From Fusarium oxysporum f. sp. lycopersici 4287 (lineage: Eukaryota > Ascomycota > Sordariomycetes > Hypocreales > Nectriaceae): a stretch of 64,000 nucleotides of DNA. A program made the position numbers and the translations under genes. Location of the stretch: positions 3,895,482-3,959,481 of the forward strand of contig NC_030990.1 of NCBI RefSeq assembly GCF_000149955.1, read 5' to 3'. Below, piece after piece: positions 22,549 through 31,631 of the stretch. The notes beneath the pieces were generated by a model that saw only the letters and a program-made list of their open reading frames with translations, ran no database searches and was not told the DNA's origin. Each line of letters begins with the position of its first letter. The first letter of the stretch is position 1.

Positions 22549-25071
22549 ATGAGCGGTCCCCCTCCGCCGCCTCCGCCTCATGGCGGAGTGCCAAAGGGTT
22601 CTGGCTTGCCTCCGGGAAAATATGACATTTTTGTTATTCCCGAGCACTCCTCTGGAGGCGGATTCTTGTACCTACCATCCATGCAACCAAATGTGAATAG
22701 TTTCGCAGCTGGATTCGCTTCAGCTCTGATCCTCGTGGTCCTTGGCCAGACTTTGGCGCCTGCTTTTCGTACGTGGTGGGAAGGCTTCCATGGATTAGGA
22801 AACATGGCAATGGCAATGCTGGTTGTGGGTGTTGGCTTCGGTGCATGGGCACTTGGTCGTTTCCAAAATCAGGACAAGGGGTTTCCAGGTAGTGGTGGTG
22901 GTTTCAGCGGTCCAGGAAATTCTGGCCGTGATAGCCAAGGCGGATGGAGTTCGGGCTTCCGTTCAGCAAATGCCGGAGCGCCTCCTCCTCCTCCCCCTCA
23001 TGGCACTCCTCCTCCACCACCTCCTCATCATGATACACCCCCAAGGCCACCGCCTCATGATGGTCCCAAGACATCTTGGCATAGCTCGCCGCATTCAGAA
23101 CGTCCTCCTCCTCCTCCTCCTCCTCCTCCTCCACAGCCGGAGCCTCAACCAACTTCGCGAGATGAACCCGAGCCACCTCCTCGACCACCTCCCCAGGCTC
23201 GACCTCCCCAACCACAGACGCCTCCTGAAACGCCACCCCCGAAACCGAAATCAAAGAAGTCCAAATCCAAGCCAAAAGACCCTCCAAGAGATCCTCCAAG
23301 AGAGCCGTCACCACCGCCAAAGCCTCGCGCTGAGACTCCCCCTCCTCCACCAAAGCCCAAGGCCAAACCAGAACCTAAACCAGAGCCAGAGCCCGAGCCC
23401 GAGCCGGCTCCTGCGCCCAAAGCTGAAAAGTCTGAGCGTGAAAAGCAAAAGGGTTCATGGGAAAAGGCCCGCGAGGAAATGAGGAAGAAGGAAGAGGAGC
23501 GTAAAATCAGGGAAGCCGAGCAAAAACGACGTGAGGAGGCTGCAAAGAGACTTGCTGAGCTGAGGGCGAAGGATGCCAAGGAACGACAAGAAAGAGAGAA
23601 GGAGAGGCAGCGCAAGGAGCAAGAGGCCCGTGATAAGAAGGAGCGCCTCGAAGCTGAGCAGCGAGCCAAAGAACTTGCCATCAAGCTCGAGGAAGAGCGA
23701 AAAGAACGGGAACGCCTGGAGAAGGAAGCCAAGGAAGCCCGTGAGCGAGAAGCACAGCGAGAAAAGGAGGCTCGCGAGCTTGAGGAGAAGAAGAAAAAGG
23801 AAGCTGAAGAGCGCGAAGCAAGACGAAAGAAGTTTGCCGCTGAACGAGAGGCTTTGAGGAGGAAGGAAGCTGAGGAAGCTAAGCGACGAGAAGAAGAGAA
23901 GAAGCAAAAGGAGCTTGAGAAACAGCGAGAGCAAGAGAGATTAGAGAAGGAGAAGGCTGAGAAGGAGAGGATCGAGAGGGAAAAGGCCGAGAAAGAAAAG
24001 GCTGAAAAGGAACAGGCAGAAAGAGAAAGAGCTGCAAGGGAAACTGCAGATCGACAACGCATGAGTTATGCCTACTCAGGTGTTGGCGAAAAGATCAGCA
24101 TGTGGCCTAACGGACGCCCACCAGCTGCACCCAAGTCTACAACCTCTTCTGCTTCCAAGCCTCCTCCAAGCGCCGCTTCTTCTCAACGAAAGCCTGGCCC
24201 TGCTCCCTCTGCCGCCAAGTCCAACGTTTCTGGCGTCAGCACGGAGAACTCGTATCGACCCTACGACAAGCCCAAGCAGCAACCGAAGCGTAGGGGCTCT
24301 GTGTCTTCACTTGGTTCTGAATCGTCGTGGGCTGCATCGCAGACTACTGGTCGAACAACGCCGCCTCCTTCGACACGTGCTGGTCCCTATTCAACCAAGG
24401 ATCCTGACAAGATTGTCATTTCAGGTGTTTACCTTTTCATGAACCAATTCTCCAAGACGCCCGCTAGCCAACTTATCTCGGGTGTGGGAACTGTAACCGA
24501 CGGACTCATCCTCCGTGTGACAACCGAAGGCCTTTTTATCGATGATGACGTCCGAAATGTACCACAGCGGGAATGGGACGTCAAAACTTGGACGCTGAAA
24601 CAAGTAGAGGTATGGTGCCCCCCGCATTGCTTGAAATCGCCTGCTGCTTCTTCCCCCGCCCCTGGTACCAAACCGAACCCTTTGCTTTACAAAATGGCCT
24701 CGTCTCGAGCACGCGATCGTGGAGCAACTCAACCTCTCGTAGGTGAAGAAGCCGACGTTTACCTGACCGAGATGCTGCGCGCATGCAAAACTTGTTGTCG
24801 TCTTGGTTTATGCAATCGTACATTTCGAGATACTAACATTACGTCTTCGACTGGCCAGACTGGAGAGTGGAAATCCAAAGGCCTTCACCTATTACGGGCC
24901 ACGAACCGAGAGGGAAAACGATACCTGTTCGTTATCGACGAGTCGGAGAGCTGGAAGGTATCTACCGGGCTTCAGCGTCTTCGAAAGAGCCCTCTTGCCC
25001 AGCAGCTTGCTGTCAGCGGCATGGCAGCTTCGGACGCTCGAGGAACCCTCGAGATGCTGGGCTGGGCCTAA
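22549..25071 (+). CDS. Large membrane protein with Pro-rich and Lys/Glu coiled-coil regions
   Basis: One open exon of 840 residues, not recognised as a named family. From the N-terminus: a short Pro stretch, then two predicted membrane helices (about residues 50-72, FAAGFASALILVVLGQTLAP, and 83-104, MAMAMLVVGVGFGAWALG). About 150 residues very rich in Pro follow (runs of 8-10 Pro), then about 220 residues of charged single-helix or coiled coil (EREKERQRKEQE style). Next is a Ser/Pro-rich basic linker, then a folded C-terminal part of about 210 residues (from SGVYLFMNQF) with alternating beta-like segments, which could be a PH-like domain. The layout suggests a membrane-tethered scaffold. A strong antisense frame in the charged region is a compositional shadow. 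Confidence 0.75.
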   Translation: MSGPPPPPPPHGGVPKGSGLPPGKYDIFVIPEHSSGGGFLYLPSMQPNVNSFAAGFASALILVVLGQTLAPAFRTWWEGFHGLGNMAMAMLVVGVGFGAWALGRFQNQDKGFPGSGGGFSGPGNSGRDSQGGWSSGFRSANAGAPPPPPPHGTPPPPPPHHDTPPRPPPHDGPKTSWHSSPHSERPPPPPPPPPPQPEPQPTSRDEPEPPPRPPPQARPPQPQTPPETPPPKPKSKKSKSKPKDPPRDPPREPSPPPKPRAETPPPPPKPKAKPEPKPEPEPEPEPAPAPKAEKSEREKQKGSWEKAREEMRKKEEERKIREAEQKRREEAAKRLAELRAKDAKERQEREKERQRKEQEARDKKERLEAEQRAKELAIKLEEERKERERLEKEAKEAREREAQREKEARELEEKKKKEAEEREARRKKFAAEREALRRKEAEEAKRREEEKKQKELEKQREQERLEKEKAEKERIEREKAEKEKAEKEQAERERAARETADRQRMSYAYSGVGEKISMWPNGRPPAAPKSTTSSASKPPPSAASSQRKPGPAPSAAKSNVSGVSTENSYRPYDKPKQQPKRRGSVSSLGSESSWAASQTTGRTTPPPSTRAGPYSTKDPDKIVISGVYLFMNQFSKTPASQLISGVGTVTDGLILRVTTEGLFIDDDVRNVPQREWDVKTWTLKQVEVWCPPHCLKSPAASSPAPGTKPNPLLYKMASSRARDRGATQPLVGEEADVYLTEMLRACKTCCRLGLCNRTFRDTNITSSTGQTGEWKSKGLHLLRATNREGKRYLFVIDESESWKVSTGLQRLRKSPLAQQLAVSGMAASDARGTLEMLGWA

Positions 25072-26043
25072 TAAGACCTTTGCGGAGTATATACTCGCTT
25101 CGGTACATAACTTTTGGGTTAGACGGTACCAATACAGAAGGAAGAAGGATAGAGGTGTAGAAAGTGGTGGACAGTGCAAGGATTTATGGCGAGCCGGGAA
25201 AACCAGCGGTTACCTGGGTGAAAACGATGGAGTGCAGCATTTGTGGCGACATGGTTGTTGGAATGTCAGTGAATTGCATAGCAAGACAGGAGTACGGGGC
25301 AATGCGGATCTGGGTTTGACTGACTGGGCTGGCCAACTCTGCGCGTGCGTCGGCTTGAGATCAGCCCAGGCGTTCATGTTTTGTTGCGAGCATTCTGATT
25401 CTGTTCATCATACCCCTTTGGCATCTTTGAAAAATTGGATCAAGGATAGACTTTACGATGAAAGACATGACCATAATAAAAGGATTTTAATTTCTCAATT
25501 CTCAAGTTGCATGTCAACAAGTACCAAATGCTGTGTCTATAGGGTAATCTCTCTCTATATAATATCCAATTTTAATTGCAACAGAATTGATAGAAGTACT
25601 GTTTAGAGTAAGTACCATTACTATATATGGATAAGGTCGTTTCAATTCAAGATTCATTGTATATTGATATTATTTACCGTTGTGTGGAAATCGTTGTACT
25701 ACTCTCTTCTTTCAGTCTCTGGAATGCCACGTAATTAACACCGCTTGATGCCCCAGACAAAAACAATATAGTATCTCTCGATCTCGTCACAAGCAACAAA
25801 TAATAATTGTTGATATTCTAGCTCTTTATAGAAAAGCAATATTTCAAATCCATTTATGCTATGTGCAATTTGGAGGAGATGATGGGGATGCTACTTGTAG
25901 GACGGTGGCCGATGGCGTGCCAAGTAAGTCATGTGATGCGACCTTTGTCATGCCTGTTCATAGGTACCTTAGTGAGCAACATAACATCACGCTGAGTCTC
26001 ATTGAGATCCTTCATAACGTAAGAATCAAAGTCTTGAAACAAA
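25072..26043. other. Intergenic region
   Basis: Holds the 3' UTR of the 840-residue gene, an AT-rich centre (25450-25850) and the promoter of the thioredoxin gene. An open frame that overlaps the preceding gene in another frame (to 25606) is not credible as a separate gene. Confidence 0.45.
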
Positions 26044-26580
26044 ATGGAGACAATTTACATCGTCTTCGGCCTTTTGGCTCTCTTCATGATTGCTCAGGTA
26101 AGTAATCCTACTAAGTCATTCCAACCCCCAAAACTCACTCACCTTCAGGCTGTATTCGCGGATCGTTCACCCATCCCCGAGACATCCGGCAAAGTCTACA
26201 AGATCTCCGCCCCCTCGGAGCTCGAATCAGTCCTCGCATCAAACACGCACGTCGTAGTAGATTTCTACGCAGACTGGTGTCCACCCTGCCGCGCCATCGC
26301 GCCTGTATTCTCAAACCTAGCAGACGCCCACGCCTCAGAGGGACAACTTGCTTTTGCCAAGGTCAACACTGATCATGTGAAGGATGTTGCGGCAAAGTAT
26401 GGAATTAGTGCTATGCCGACCTTTGTTTTCTTTGAGAATGGCGTTGCGAAGGGTGTGCAGGTTGAGGGGGTGAAGAGCAGGGCTGTTGCGTTTACGAAGG
26501 ATGGGAGGGTTGATAGGATTAGGGGCGCGGATCGGGGTGCGCTTGAGGCTGTTGTTAAGGCTTTGGCTAGTGAGAAGTGA
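26044..26580 (+). CDS. Membrane-anchored or secreted thioredoxin
   Basis: Thiol-disulfide oxidoreductase with the active site DWCPPC (a CPPC variant of the usual CGPC), inside VVVDFYADWCPPCRAIAPVF, with the cis-proline in AMPTFVFF. The N-terminus METIYIVFGLLALFMIAQ is a hydrophobic signal or anchor. A likely 51-nt intron (26098-26148, GTAAGT donor, CTTCAG acceptor) removes 17 in-frame codons without stops; spliced length is 161 residues, unspliced 178. The join Q/AVFADRSP is cleaner than the unspliced reading. After the fold, KSRAVAFTKDGRVDRI shows a slightly longer loop than in classic thioredoxin. Its partner and compartment are unknown; the hydrophobic start suggests the endomembrane system or mitochondria. 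Confidence 0.88.
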   Translation: METIYIVFGLLALFMIAQVSNPTKSFQPPKLTHLQAVFADRSPIPETSGKVYKISAPSELESVLASNTHVVVDFYADWCPPCRAIAPVFSNLADAHASEGQLAFAKVNTDHVKDVAAKYGISAMPTFVFFENGVAKGVQVEGVKSRAVAFTKDGRVDRIRGADRGALEAVVKALASEK

Positions 26581-26954
26581 TGGGATTGAGGGATTGAGCA
26601 GGGGTGTAGGTCAAGATGTTGAAGGTCACATGAGGAAACCAGCTCAAGTAAGGCATTAAGAATGAAGCATCACACTATTGTGTACTTTGCTACAAACTAC
26701 GATCGAGACTCTCGGAAAACACTATGAAAAGGCAAGCTCATGTTAAACAAGGGGAGTTCAATAGGCTCCCCCGGAGAGGAAGAAAACTTCTGATGTACAG
26801 CTGCCGTGATAAAATAAACCAGCCTCAAGGACTGTTTAATTTATGTCAGACTTACCTAGATCCTTGCTTCGTTTAGAACAGTGGGCGTAAGTTTTCTTCC
26901 CCCCTTAGGCCCCTGCCCGGTCTTCACTTAGAGGTTGCCATTTCTCCTAGCCTC
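26581..26954. other. Convergent 3' intergenic region
   Basis: Separates the convergent thioredoxin and reductase genes; nothing but UTR-like sequence seen. Confidence 0.5.
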
Positions 26955-27971
26955 TCACTTCATAGTAACAACAATCTTCTTTGCCGATACACCAGCATCA
27001 AGAGTGTTCAGAGCAGACTGAAGACTCCCGAGTCCATGACCAACAACCTCTGCCTCAGGTGCCGGCACAAAACTTCCACTTGCCAACGCCTCCGAGATGT
27101 AATCATTAAAGATCCACGAAGCAAGGTCTTTATCAGTCGCCAGAGGAACGACAAACTTGGTCTCGACACCATCAGGGACTGGGAATCGCGGTACCATTGT
27201 AAGAGGGACAAGCTTGCAATTGTCTGGTGAGCTCAGGGCTACAGCTGCACAAGTTTCAACGATTGAAGGATAGACTGAGATGTTCAAGCCGCCGTTGGCT
27301 ATGGCTCCGGCCACGACCTTTCCTTTGACTGCGGTGAGGAGATCTTCTTTGATGGTTGGAGAGTTGTAGTCGAGGGTCTGGCTGGCCCCAAGTTTCTTGA
27401 GATAGTCAAAGTTCTTGGGTGAGGCGGTAGTTATGACCTCGAAACCAGCTGCTTTTGCAAGTTGGATGATGTTACAGCCGACACTGGTAGATCCACCCCA
27501 GATGAGAATGACTTTCCCATTGGCTTTAGTCTCTGTAGTAGGGAGGTCAAGCGCAAGGTAGCCAGGATGGAACAAAGTCTTGACAGCAACACTCAAGCAA
27601 AGCGGAAGCACAGCTGCTTCAGCAAAACCAATGCTATCTGGGAGTTTGGCACAGAGGTACTCTTTGACAGGAACATATTCCTGAAAAGTACCCATGTTGT
27701 ATCCAGTCACACGGTCGCCGACCTTGTACTTGGTAATACCAGAGCCAACAGCTGTGATACGTCCCGCGACATCACAGCCGAGAATAGCTGGGAATTTGAG
27801 CCATGGGAAGATGGAGGGTCCAAGTCTCTGCTGAGCTGAGTCAACAGGATTGAGAGCTACTGCGTGGTTCTCGATGATGACCTCGTCATCTTTGGGCTCT
27901 GGGAATGGTGCTGGTTTCACCTCGAGAGGTGCCTTTTCAGCGACGAGATATGCAGCGTTGTTTGTAGCCAT
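26955..27971 (-). CDS. ToxD-like zinc-independent enoyl reductase / quinone oxidoreductase
   Basis: Medium-chain dehydrogenase/reductase of 338 residues in one exon. The N-terminal GroES-like part shows HAVALNPVDSAQQR, FPAILGCDVAGRITAVGSG and YKVGDRVTGYN. The nucleotide-binding part has IWGGSTSVGCNIIQLAKAAG and a conserved YNSP segment. Catalytic zinc ligands are missing, which places it in the fungal trans-enoyl reductase / ToxD group, often found next to secondary-metabolite genes and using NADPH to reduce activated C=C bonds. Its position at the left edge of the accessory block suggests it may belong there, but the 1-kb gap to the P450 leaves this open. The substrate cannot be inferred. 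Confidence 0.88.
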   Translation of the reverse strand: MATNNAAYLVAEKAPLEVKPAPFPEPKDDEVIIENHAVALNPVDSAQQRLGPSIFPWLKFPAILGCDVAGRITAVGSGITKYKVGDRVTGYNMGTFQEYVPVKEYLCAKLPDSIGFAEAAVLPLCLSVAVKTLFHPGYLALDLPTTETKANGKVILIWGGSTSVGCNIIQLAKAAGFEVITTASPKNFDYLKKLGASQTLDYNSPTIKEDLLTAVKGKVVAGAIANGGLNISVYPSIVETCAAVALSSPDNCKLVPLTMVPRFPVPDGVETKFVVPLATDKDLASWIFNDYISEALASGSFVPAPEAEVVGHGLGSLQSALNTLDAGVSAKKIVVTMK

Positions 27972-28229
27972 GATGGGTTTGAGAGATAATTGTTTGATGG
28001 TAACTCCATTGATGACTATAAACCACAGAAATCCACTTCTTTTATATTAAATCTTCAAAATTGGACTGTGAATACTAAAACTGTTGCTGAATGAGCTTAT
28101 GACGATGGTGTATTTAGGTTTACATGAGTGAATACGAGACGAGGTTAGCGCAGGATGGATGAATGTACGACATCGGATATAAGTTGCCCAAAATCCGTAG
28201 ACACCGCCAAGACCACATACATTTGACAG

Positions 28230-28568
28230 ATGCAGGTACTCATGCAACAAGATTCAGCTCTAGGTAGACTATCGGTAATAATGGAGATAGCGATGTTTCT
28301 GTGCGGCATTGGCTTGCAGAAGATCTCTGTGCCTCAGAGACCCTTTGACATTGTTACGTTAGCCAATCACAGCTTCGATGCATTGATAGTGAGACATGAG
28401 TTTATGGAAAAGGAGACATCTGCCGGAAAGGATGAACTTCCAACACCTTTAGAAACGTTGTTGATCATGGTGAGTTCAGTCACTGACGCTCTATCGCAAA
28501 TGAGACGAAACAAACGAGATTGGCTTGGGAGGTTTGGTCCCTCACCAATTCTCGAGGATACTCAATAA
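28230..28568 (+). other. Possible gene remnant (112-codon open frame)
   Basis: An open frame of 112 codons with unbiased, protein-like composition (FLCGIGLQKISVPQRPFD, then TPLETLLIMVSSVTDALSQM and a basic end). It has no domain I recognise and no clear upstream exon. It could be the 3' relic of a larger gene such as a transcription factor, or chance. It lies in the space between the reductase and the P450. Confidence 0.25.
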
Positions 28569-28800
28569 TCACATGAGTATTACGTGGAAACAAAATTCTT
28601 AATAAAATATTGTGAGTCCCGTTTGTCAAAGAAAGTACAACTTGGCCGAGACCTTCACAGAATGTGGTTCTGCGGAGATAATTTGGTAGCTCTTCAGTGG
28701 AGGTTGTCAGAACAGCAGATAGTGCTTCAAAACCTGCAGAACGACTTTCATTATATCCAAATATAAAGATACGAGATAGATTTACAAAATGTCCGGTCTT

Positions 28801-28900
28801 GATATCTCACTGTTCGGTTGGCTTCGGTTCGGTCGACGCTCTCGGATCGGCCCCACGTCTCTCCTCCGTTGAACAGCTCCGGCCGAACTGTTCCGGATGA
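28801..28900. promoter_or_regulatory. CGG-rich element cluster upstream of the P450 fusion gene
   Basis: A dense group of CGG/CCG motifs in otherwise AT-rich sequence: TCGGTTCGG near 28824 and an inverted repeat GAACAG (28871-28876) / CTGTTC (28888-28893) flanking CTCCGGCCGAA. CGG triplets are the usual half-sites of Zn(II)2Cys6 regulators, one of which is encoded at 35281. The P450 start is about 110 bp downstream. That this is a binding site is an inference. Confidence 0.4.
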
Positions 28901-29009
28901 CAAGACAGTATGATACCGGCGCTGTCAATCATATAAGACAATTTGATAGAAAGCCACCGCAAGGTAGATTAATTAACGAAATGGTGAATCCGCAGGTCCA
29001 ATTCTCACG

Positions 29010-31226
29010 ATGACCTGTCCTTTCAGCAACCCGAGAAACCTTTTCGACGACCTCGCCACAGCCCGAGAAACACCAAGTATAGAATACAGCGAGAAACTCG
29101 GAGGCTATGTGATCTCTCGATACGACGACATAGTCTCAGTTTTAGACAACCCCGCTGCTTTCAGTTCAAGGCCCACTGTTCCTGATTTCCCTCCACAAGT
29201 CAAGCAAATCTTCGCAAATAAGGTCCCAGAAAGGGGGACTTTGCTCGCGTATGACAATCCTGACCATGATAGGCTGAGAAAGAGCGTAGCTTCATTCTTT
29301 GTGCCTAGAAGACTAGAGCGTTTTGAGCCATTGTTGCGAGCCACAGCCCATGGTCTGATAGATGGGTTTGTGGAAAAGGGTTGTGTCGATATCAAGAGCA
29401 ACTTTGCACTCACGCTACCTTTGCGGACTATAGTTATTGTTGCTGGCCTTGAGCCATCGCGATGGCAATGGATTGGAAGATGTCTCGCGCTGTTCGGTGG
29501 GATTACACAAACAAATGAGGAGTTGAGTATCGAGCAACGAGTTCAGGATGTATTGGATCTCCACGAATATGTCGCCGAAGTCATCGCAGAGCGCAAAACA
29601 GACCGAAGAGATGATCTGATCAGTCACATCTGGAATGAGCGAGATGCTGGAGTCGTGGAGATGACAGACTATGAGCATCTGAGCATGATTCCAGGACTTC
29701 TCTTAGCTGGACACGAAACAACCACCAACCTTCTCTCAATGGGGATATCGCATCTACTACACCACGACCTATGGAACGCCGCCACAGAAGATGAAGAGGC
29801 TAGAAGTACTGCGATTGAAGAACTTCTTCGCTACGAGTCAGCCATCACAGGAATGGAACGCCTCGTTAAGGAAGAATCAAAGATCGGAGATCATATTGTC
29901 CAGCCTGGCCAGAAACTCTTTGTTGCATATAACTCTGGAAGTCGAGACAGCACAAAATTTGGCAACCCGGATAAACTTGACTTCAAAAGACAACATAAGC
30001 ACCAGCACCTTGGGTTTGGACGCGGTATTCATGCCTGCCTTGGTGCACCTTTTGCACGGCTTCTTTTACGGACCGAGCTTGCCGTGCTGAAAGAGAGACT
30101 ACCAAACATGAGGCTCGAGACACCATATGAAGAAATTCAGTACTGCAGGGTTCATTCTGGTCGTGGGCCAGAAAGAGTTGAGATTGCATGGGATGTACCG
30201 TCTTTGGATGAGATGCGCGTCAATGTTGGCCAAGCCACCGTCAACTCCGCGCTTCGGTCCTCTGCCAAGACGGAAGATTTGGAGATGGTCGTTGAAAATG
30301 TCGAAAATGTTACAGAGAGGATAGTTACCCTGACTCTACGTCCCAAAGATGGTGGGAAGGTACCAAAATGGTCTCCTGGGTCGCACGTCGACGTCCAAGC
30401 TGGTACTATTGGCTATCGTCAATATTCCATCAGTTCAAAACCCTCTGACGACCAGCACATAAAAATAGCCGTACTTCGAGAGAATGACACTGGGGCTTCG
30501 AATTGGATCCACCAGAATGCTATCAAAGGGAGTCAGATGTTAATTCGGGGACCACGCAACCACTTCAGTCTCGAGTTTGGATCCCGCAAGACCATCTTCG
30601 TTGCGGGTGGTATTGGAATTACTCCAATCATTCCGATGGCTGAGGCTGCGAAGCAAGCTGACGTTGACTACACCATTTTGTATCTCGGCCGATCGAAGAA
30701 CAACCTTGCATTTGTGAACGAGTTGACAGAAGAGCATGGTGATCACTTCAAGCTCTGGGTCAGCCAAGACCAAGGCGGTAAAAGATTTGACCTGAAATCC
30801 TTCCTAAAACAAGAAGATGCCAGCGATCTGCGTGTATACTGTTGCGGTCCAGAAGGCCTCCTCACAGGTGTCGAAGAAGCCCTGGCAGACGCACCACCGG
30901 GAGTTTTAAGGCTCGAACGCTTCGCTGCACATAATAATGGAAACACGAAACCAAATACTTCATTCAATGTAGTATTGGCCCGAAGCAACAAGGTTCTGCG
31001 AGTACCGGAAGACAAATCGGTTCTGGAGGTAATCAACGAAGCGGGCGCTGGAGTGCTGTCGACCTGCAGTACTGGAGTGTGTGGAACCTGTGAAGTGAGG
31101 GTTCTTGATGGTCTAGTGGATCATAGAGATGTAGTCTTAACGCAGCCTGAAAAGGCGGAGGGGAAGAGTATGATGCCGTGCGTTTCAAGGTGTCTGGGGA
31201 AGAAGTTGACGTTAGATCTTTGGTGA
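29010..31226 (+). CDS. Self-sufficient cytochrome P450 fused to FMN/2Fe-2S reductase (P450-RhF/CYP116B type)
   Basis: One intronless gene of 738 residues encodes a monooxygenase with its own redox chain. P450 part (1-about 400): I-helix AGHETTT at 233-239, ExxR in EELLRY, haem loop FGRGIHACLG with Cys343. Reductase part: FMN-binding RQYSIS from Arg470, NAD(P)H-binding AGGIGITP at 532-539, and a C-terminal plant-type ferredoxin with cluster ligands Cys686, Cys691, Cys694 and Cys724 (CSTGVCGTC). This P450 / phthalate-dioxygenase-reductase order is known from bacterial class VII P450s; the usual fungal self-sufficient P450s (CYP505) carry a FAD/FMN CPR domain and a membrane segment instead. All cofactor residues are present, so it looks functional. 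No membrane anchor is seen, so it is probably cytosolic. The substrate is unknown. Bacterial origin by transfer is an inference. Confidence 0.93.
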   Translation: MTCPFSNPRNLFDDLATARETPSIEYSEKLGGYVISRYDDIVSVLDNPAAFSSRPTVPDFPPQVKQIFANKVPERGTLLAYDNPDHDRLRKSVASFFVPRRLERFEPLLRATAHGLIDGFVEKGCVDIKSNFALTLPLRTIVIVAGLEPSRWQWIGRCLALFGGITQTNEELSIEQRVQDVLDLHEYVAEVIAERKTDRRDDLISHIWNERDAGVVEMTDYEHLSMIPGLLLAGHETTTNLLSMGISHLLHHDLWNAATEDEEARSTAIEELLRYESAITGMERLVKEESKIGDHIVQPGQKLFVAYNSGSRDSTKFGNPDKLDFKRQHKHQHLGFGRGIHACLGAPFARLLLRTELAVLKERLPNMRLETPYEEIQYCRVHSGRGPERVEIAWDVPSLDEMRVNVGQATVNSALRSSAKTEDLEMVVENVENVTERIVTLTLRPKDGGKVPKWSPGSHVDVQAGTIGYRQYSISSKPSDDQHIKIAVLRENDTGASNWIHQNAIKGSQMLIRGPRNHFSLEFGSRKTIFVAGGIGITPIIPMAEAAKQADVDYTILYLGRSKNNLAFVNELTEEHGDHFKLWVSQDQGGKRFDLKSFLKQEDASDLRVYCCGPEGLLTGVEEALADAPPGVLRLERFAAHNNGNTKPNTSFNVVLARSNKVLRVPEDKSVLEVINEAGAGVLSTCSTGVCGTCEVRVLDGLVDHRDVVLTQPEKAEGKSMMPCVSRCLGKKLTLDLW

Positions 31227-31631
31227 AGATGGTTTCTGAGTAATGAAATTCTTGGTAGTAAAGAGGACACGCAGTAACGCATGGAGATGGATGAGATTAA
31301 AATGTCAACAAGAGTGAACAAAGGAGTGAGTCCAAGGCCCCCAAGCGGACGAAAGATGTGTACTAGTGACGATTCATCGAAAAGATGGTGACAGAGAGAT
31401 TGCACGTCAGTCGGTGATGAAAAGTCTCCAAGGCTTAAACAACAGGAGTCGCCTTCGTGCAGGCCCTTTGTGCCATTATCGTGAGATTTTATGGTCGTGC
31501 AGACAGTTTTTGGTCACACAAGAGCACAAAACGGGCTGTTCATAGCATGGCAATTTAGGCTCATTAGTTTTTCATAGAGCTATAGTCCACATTGGATTGT
31601 ACAAGCTCAAGTCTCCACACATATCAAGTCC
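31227..31631. other. Convergent 3' intergenic region
   Basis: Between the P450 fusion and the convergent MFS transporter; 3' UTR-like, no gene seen. Confidence 0.5.

Noticed and set aside
23145..24062. Antisense Ser-rich frame of 305 codons over the 840-residue gene
   Set aside because: Shadow of the Lys/Glu/Arg-rich coiled-coil coding sequence.
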